NCBI GenBank assembly: GCA_014904985.1
Contig: MU129124.1
Location: 30,589 to 94,588, forward strand
Origin: Hydnum rufescens UP504
Taxonomy: Eukaryota > Basidiomycota > Agaricomycetes > Cantharellales > Hydnaceae
Reading direction: 5' to 3'
DNA length: 64,000 nt
Position 1 is the stretch's first letter, and each line of letters opens with the position of its first letter. The notes under the pieces are model-generated. The model saw nothing but the letters and a program-made list of their open reading frames with translations. It ran no database searches and was not told the origin of the DNA. Below are positions 58,499-64,000 of the stretch, piece by piece. The translations under genes and the position numbers were made by a program.

Positions 58499-60683
58499 TC
58501 ACTTGCCTGGATGTCGATCTCCGAGCTCAATGATCTCTAACTCGGACAGCCCCTCAAGACCCCAATTCACCATCTGCTCGGGGGTCAATGCTTTACGCGG
58601 GTCCGCATCGCTTCCGTCAGGTGCGACAATTCCGTATACTCTGTCGCGTCGCATATTCTCGCGCCAATTGGAAGCCATCAAAATCGAAACACATACGATG
58701 GTCATGAAGGAAAATGCGAGGGCGATACCATGCCCTGAGATATATCAGACACGCTTCATAGAACGAAGAGAATAACAGGATCGAGGCTATACCTCTGAAG
58801 AAACGAGGCGCGGTGCTATTCGGATACACATTAGAGCTGATGAGTCCAGCGCAATTCCCAACAGAAAAAAAGAAGCCCATCGCTGCTGCGCGCGTATAAG
58901 CCGGTCCGTAACTGCATGGATAAACGAGGTAAAATCTAGATGAGATTATAATAGGAAACATTGCACGAACTTGTTTCCCATGAGCGTGATCGCCGTTGAG
59001 ACGCAGGGACTGCAGCCCCCGACGCAAAGGAAGAGTGCAACTGAAGTGCCAATAAACACGAGCCCAGGGTTGGAGCGATCGGACATGAGACGTACAGTAC
59101 TTGGCCCCATTCGATACATTGGTGAGGAGAATAGTGTATCCTACAATACCAGTGAGCATCCCTCCAATGATAAAGATGCCTCGTTGGAGGAGCCTATCGG
59201 ACGCAATCGCAACCAATAGCGTGGTGATGAACCCGAAAACATATGGTGGTACGCTGAGCAAATTCGCCTTCGCGTTCCTGTACCCTAGCTCTTTGATGAT
59301 CGTGGGCATAAAGAGGGCAAGGGAGGAAAGGGGCAGGGCAGTGCCGATGTGTCTGAAGGTGAGAGAATATCGTGAATCAAGGTGTGTACAACTTAGAAGG
59401 AGAGAACATGAAAATATGCCATACAGCAGAGCATAGACATATGTTCTCCAATCCCCAAATGCCTTCCGAACCTGGCGCCCTGAGAATGGCAGAGGCACAC
59501 TCGTCACACCCTGATTCTTCGCAAGTCGGTGGAGCCATCGCTCGCGGTCGATGCCCTTCAGGACTCTGTGGTCTTCAGGAAAATCCGGAATCAACCACCA
59601 TGCAGGGATCGCGCAGATGAACGTGAAAAGGCCTTCGAGAATGAATCTAATTCACCCCAAAAAGTGATCTCTCCAAGTGAGATCGTCAAGAAGCAAATTG
59701 TCTATGGAAAGAGCCACGCACATCCAGGCCCAGCCGCCCTTCCCACCAACACCGTCCATGTGTCGGATACCGAATGCCAAAATTCCTCCGAAGGCCCCTA
59801 TTCACACAAAACGCGTCACAGGAGGTTCAGAGCCGAAAAGAGTGAATACCCACCTGCCAGACTGACGGCAGCAGAGAGCAAGGAAATGACAAAATTCTGC
59901 TCGTTTCGATTATACCACGTCGTAAGAAGGAAATTAATCCCTGGAAATAGACCGCCTAAAAACACAGTGTGAGGCTCTGGAACGATGGAAGAAAGGGAAT
60001 AGAAACCTTCAGCGAGTCCGAGCATGAATCGTGCGGCGACAAGGCCGCCAAAATTGTTCACCACGCCCATCAGGGCTAAACGGGATCAAAGACACCTAAT
60101 AAACCACGAAAACTTGGGTTTTCGAAAACATACGAGACGTACTTATCACAATACTCCAGGATACCATAAGAAAAGAGAGCCACCTTAAAATACTATGAGA
60201 AACAAGTTCGTAAACGTGTGGACGAAAGCAATCATACCGATGAGGCTTGAGCCATCGAAGCGCGAGATTAGAGGGACTTCGAAGGAAATATAGGAAACGA
60301 AGAACACAGTGAGAGCAATATAATACTGGTTCCCCTTTAGGTGCAGATCTTTTTCCAGACCCGCCAAACGTGCTTGACCGATATTGACCTGGAACGGAGA
60401 GTATTAGACCCTCGGGATACACAGGGTCAAACAACCTTCGTACACGATCGAGGAAATCTGCAGAGGGAAAGATCGGCATTTCAGTGAGGAATAGTGAACT
60501 TGTTGGAGCTGACGTACTGAGTAGATAGAGAAGAGTGCAGTAAGGAATGATGGCGATGGTGATCTTGCGCTTTATTGCTCTTTCCTCGCTGGGACTCATA
60601 TCCAACGAATCCAGAGTCCCCACCTCAGAAGCGGGGTAGGCATCTGCGTGTTTTTCATCGATAGGGGCCGTGTGCGAGGACAT
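58499..60683 (-). CDS. MFS transporter, Dal5-like family, copy 2 (one frame break)
   Basis: MSSHTAPIDEKHADAYPASE opens at ATG 60,683, followed by LDMSPSEERAIKRKITIAII and PYCTLLYLLS. Exon joins give FLDRVNIGQARLAGLEKDLH. Further on are LVAARFMLGLAEG, FPGINFLLTTWYNRNEQNFV, MIPDFPEDHRVLKGIDRERW, ELGYRNAKANLLSVPPYVFG and LVAIASDRLLQRGIFIIGGM. A 56-nt intron with donor GTACGT (about 59,097) joins NGAKY to FALFLCVGGCSPCVSTAITL, and another leads to YTRAAAMGFFFSVGNCAGLI. It ends LSELEIIELGDRHPGK. One C is missing in the run at 60,273-60,275 relative to copy 1, shifting the frame at FEVP/SNLALRW. If real, this truncates the protein after TM2; otherwise it is a homopolymer error. Confidence 0.85.
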
Positions 60684-62164
60684 GATAAGGAGGAGGAGGA
60701 ATATCCGTGTCTTTATAGTGCAATAAGCTGCCAGATGGGACCATGATAGGGAGTCTCAAGAAAGAGGCCCCAACTGGACATATACAGCTCAGGGTCGGCC
60801 TCAGATGTTCGGGTGAATCTCGTTCGAATTCCATATCCTCCCCTGAGTCTCAAGAGGGCCTCAGGCGACAAGAATCCGCCTGAAATCAATGCAAAATTGA
60901 GCCCACAAGCTCCCTCGGAATCCAGGCGAAAAGGGCTTACATATCTGTGGTGTGCCCCTCAGGCCATTTTTGTACATGAAATATTGTCAGTGATGTTCTT
61001 GATACTAGAATCATTATTCCAAGTTGATTTGGGCATCCTGTACCCAGGCACCACTTCATGAGCGATGACAGCTTCGTACCTTGTGACTGGGTACTCTCCA
61101 CCGTGCATCATTACGTATAGATTAATGAGCCCCCACCTGCTTGTTCTTCTTCCCCCGCGAGGGTAGGTTCCTTGACAGACTATGGGTGTACCGTGACAGT
61201 TCTCTGCTTGGGTAGAAGAAAAAAAAAACAGCCCCCCGGAAGAAACCTAGGGAAGGAACATAGGCAGATCAGAGTCGAAGGTTTGTTGAAAAAATAAGCA
61301 CAAGTAGAGAAGTGCCGGCTTAATTCTTGTTAGCTTACTTCATCAGGTACCAGGAACGGAAAGTCAAACAAACTGTGCAATATAAGTAAGTGGTCTCTGA
61401 GGTCATAAGAAGCATAGGTGTAAATTCTCGCATGGACATTGTTGACCTACTAGTTGGCAGTAATGTGCACCCTCAGACTTCGTCTGTCTAAGAGTTAAAG
61501 GTTTGAGATAGCTAAAACTCGGCAAAGAAGCTTCAGGGTCTCATTTTCAAGTGTCTGGAGAGATTTGGGAAGTCTGGAAGGGATCTTGGGGCCCTCGAAG
61601 CCAAATTTACGCTTCGAACCAATTGAGGCCACAAATTCGGGTAAGTTCTACAACTCGAAATTTCCCTCTTTGGATATCCTCGAGCAACTTCATCGATATA
61701 TTAGACTGTGGACCTTTCCTGTTGTAGACAGATGACGCCCCACAGTATACAAGCATTCTTGTGAAAAGTGAGGCTTTGTCAAAATTGGGGGAAATATTAT
61801 CAAAACGTCGTCAATATTTCGAGTTGTTAACTAACCCACATGTTCTGTTATGGTTTCCTAATCGACCGGGAAGTGATTCACCTAGGGCTTGATAGGTCCT
61901 GATCCACCCAACAGATGAGGAAAAGCTCTGGACAAATTGACAATAATGCCCAGAGCCGACCAGAACTGATTCCGAGACTTTTACCTGTTCAGAGACTTGT
62001 GGATCATTGGCAATCTGATTGCCGACCGGGAGATAATCGTGGCAGCGGACTGGACTCGAACTGGCGGATTTCTGCTGGTGGACGGATTTACCGCATGACA
62101 TGAAGGGCGGCCCATGCACCTAGGAGAAATGCCCTGCCTACCCCAAGTGCATCATTTGAAGCCC
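60684..62164. other. Spacer between transporter copies 2 and 3
   Basis: I recognise no gene, RNA or mobile element. A GGACTCGAACT sequence at about 62,050 looks like a tRNA T-arm on the minus strand but no complete cloverleaf could be folded by eye. Confidence 0.4.
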
Positions 62165-62461
62165 TAGGTAGGGCCAAGATGTCCAGAGAATCCGGATTGA
62201 AAATGGAGCATACAGTAATTGCTCCAGCGCACAGCACCCCTTCTGGAGTTGGGTATACATTTTAAAATCGCATATATTGCCATTTGGGCGATGCCTCATG
62301 CACCCTCCAGGCGCGTGTCTTCCTCACAAGTCTCGAGCTCCGCCATTCCCAAAAAAAACAACTAAACTAAAAACGGGTCACAGGATATAGCGGAACCCTA
62401 CGAGAAGGGGACGATGAGCGCGCGAGTCGATGTAAAATTCATTCCCTCATGAAGGAACGCA
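62165..62461. repeat. 3' flank of MFS copy 3, duplicated from the copy 2 unit
   Basis: This parallels 58,220-58,498 motif by motif, with a small insertion near 62,205-62,230. Confidence 0.65.
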
Positions 62462-64000
62462 TCACTTGCCCGGGTGTCGATCTCCAAGCTCAATGATCTC
62501 CAACTCGGACAGCCCCTCCAGTCCCCAAGTCACCTTCTGTTCGGGAGTCAATACCTTGCGCGGATGGGCATCGCTTCCGTCAGGTGCAACAACTCCATAT
62601 ACTCTGTCGCGTCGCGCATTCTCACGCCAATTGGAGGCCATCAAAATCGAAACGCAGATGATGGTCATGAAGGAAAATGCGACGGCGATACTATGCCCTG
62701 AGACATATGAGGATGCCCTTCAGAGAACGAAGAGAATACCGGGATCGGGGCTGTACCTCTGATGAAACGAGGTGCGGTACTATTCGGATATATGTTAGAG
62801 CTGATGATGGCAGCGCAATTCCCAACAGAGAAAAAGAATCCCATCGCTGCTGCACGTGTATACACCGGTCCGTAGCTGTATGGATAAACGAGGTAAAATT
62901 TAAATGAGATTCTAAAGAAGGCAATGCACAAACTTTCCTATGAGCGTGGTCGCCGTTGCGACGCAGGGACTGGCGCCTCCTACACAAAGGAAAAGTGCAA
63001 CTGAAATTCCAATAAACACGAGCCCGTGAATGGAACGACATGAACATGAGACATACAGTACTTGACCCCAGTCGATACATTGGCGATGAGGATGGCGTAT
63101 CCAACAATGACAGTGAGCATCCCTCCAATGATAAAGATGCCTCGTTGGACGAGCCTATCGGATGCAATGGCAACCGATAGCGTGGTGATAAACGCAAAAA
63201 CATAGGGCGGTACGCTGAGCAAAGTCGCGTTTGCATTCGTGTACCCCAGCTCCTTGATGATCGTCGGCATGAAGAGGGAAAGGGAGTAAACGGGCTCGGC
63301 AATACCGATGTACCTGAGGGGGAGAATACCGTGAATCGGGATGTGCACAACTTGGAACGAGATAATACGAAAGTATGCCATACAGCAGAGCATAGACATG
63401 TGTTCTCCAGTCTGTAAACGCCCTCCGAACCTGGCGCCATGAAAATGGCAGAGGCGCATTCGTCACACCCTGATTCTTGGCGAGTCGGTGGAGCCACCGC
63501 TCGCGATCGATGCCTTTCAGGACTCTGTGGTCCTCAGGAAAATCCGGAATCAACCACCACGCAGGGATCGCGCAGAGGAAGGTTACAATGCCCTCGAGAA
63601 TGAATCTAATTCGTACGAGAAGAGATCTCGCCATGTGAGGTGATCAGGGAAAAGCTTTGTATGGAAAGGGCGACGCACATCCAGGCCCAGCCGCCCTTCC
63701 CACCAACACCGTCCATGTGTCGGATACCGAATGCCAAAATTCCTCCAAAGGCGCCTTTCACACAAACGCGTCACAGGAAGTTCAGAGCCGAAAAGAGTGA
63801 ATACCCACCTGCCAGACTGGCGGCAGCAGAGAGCAAGGAAATGACAAAATTCTGCTCGTTTCGATTATACCATGTTGTAAGGAGCAAAGCAATCCCTGGA
63901 AGTAGACCGCCTAAAAACACAGTGTGAGGCTCTGGAAGAATTGAAGCAAGGAAATAGAGAGACTTTCAGCGAGGCCGAGCATAAGTCGTGCTGCGGTGAG
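62462..64000 (-). CDS. MFS transporter, Dal5-like family, copy 3 (5' part outside the window)
   Basis: The visible part runs from the central loop to the stop at 62,462. It has RIRFILEGIVTFLCAIPAWW, LIPDFPEDHRVLKGIDRERW, SLFMPTIIKELGYTNANATL, YVFAFITTLSVAIASDRLVQ, RGIFIIGGMLTVIVGYAILI, then after introns YTRAAAMGFFFSVGNCAAII, SSNIYPNSTAPRFIRGTA and LEGLSELEIIELGDRHPGK. It is closest in layout to copy 1. In the TM10-11 loop the MGNK/NN segment is shortened (IGK), an in-frame loss of three bases near 62,930-62,940. The N-terminal half continues past 64,000, so intactness cannot be judged. Confidence 0.8.

Noticed and set aside
59090..59110. Apparent frame break shared by all three MFS copies at AAGTACTGTACGTCTC
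   Set aside because: A 56-nt intron with donor GTACGT/GTATGT and acceptor TTCAG restores the frame in all copies and gives the expected hydrophobic segment, so it is normal splicing.
62000..62105. tRNA-like sequence on the minus strand (AGTTCGAGTCC)
   Set aside because: Only a T-arm-like piece is present; acceptor, D and anticodon stems do not pair convincingly by eye.

Overview
The window is nuclear DNA of a filamentous basidiomycete, most likely an Agaricomycete. Its genes are cut by many 50-60 nt GT-AG introns. It carries a delta-12 desaturase, an S10 carboxypeptidase, AUR1-type IPC synthase, dynamitin, a dysferlin-domain peroxin, a tyrosine-kinase-like kinase, an HNH_2 protein and NACHT-WD40 (NLR-like) receptors. 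No bacterial operons, CRISPR arrays or confident tRNA/rRNA genes are visible.

Layout. 1-5.5 kb: no gene recognised. 5.5-10.96 kb: a striking block with about three CpG dinucleotides in 5.4 kb, probably an old hypermutated repeat or mobile-element relic. 11.3-12.6 kb (-): ETF alpha. 15.5-17.2 kb (+): delta-12 fatty acid desaturase. 18.5-21.4 kb (+): secreted serine carboxypeptidase. 23.6-24.3 kb (+): secreted DUF3472-like protein. 24.8-26.5 kb (-): inositol phosphorylceramide synthase. 26.8-28.7 kb: a gutted NLR fragment tail-to-tail with an intact dynamitin gene. 29.2-32.3 kb (-): protein kinase. 32.3-36.5 kb: nothing convincing. 36.5-38.4 kb (+): PEX30/31-type peroxin. 39.6-44.7 kb: an inverted copy of the 26.8-28.7 kb block, here with a broken dynamitin and a nearly full NACHT-WD40 gene. 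45.0-45.5 kb: a TA-flanked MITE-like element. 45.7-46.8 kb (-): HNH_2 protein whose start lies in a 71-bp near-perfect palindrome. 47.9-48.5 kb: an MFS relic. 48.7-52.7 kb (+): second NACHT-WD40 gene. 54.8-64 kb (-): three tandem Dal5/ACS-type MFS transporter genes, the last running off the window.

The left half is mostly ordinary metabolism and housekeeping. The right half (26.8-64 kb) is a dynamic accessory region of duplicated NLR and transporter genes. Three themes stand out. The inverted duplication decayed in complementary ways: each copy kept a different gene. CpG depletion is sharply confined to the WD40-repeat exons. At least eight conserved genes each carry an apparent one-base frame break; because AUR1 and ETF alpha are normally needed genes, uncorrected indels in the assembly are the simplest explanation. 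I ran no database search; family names rest on motifs read by eye.
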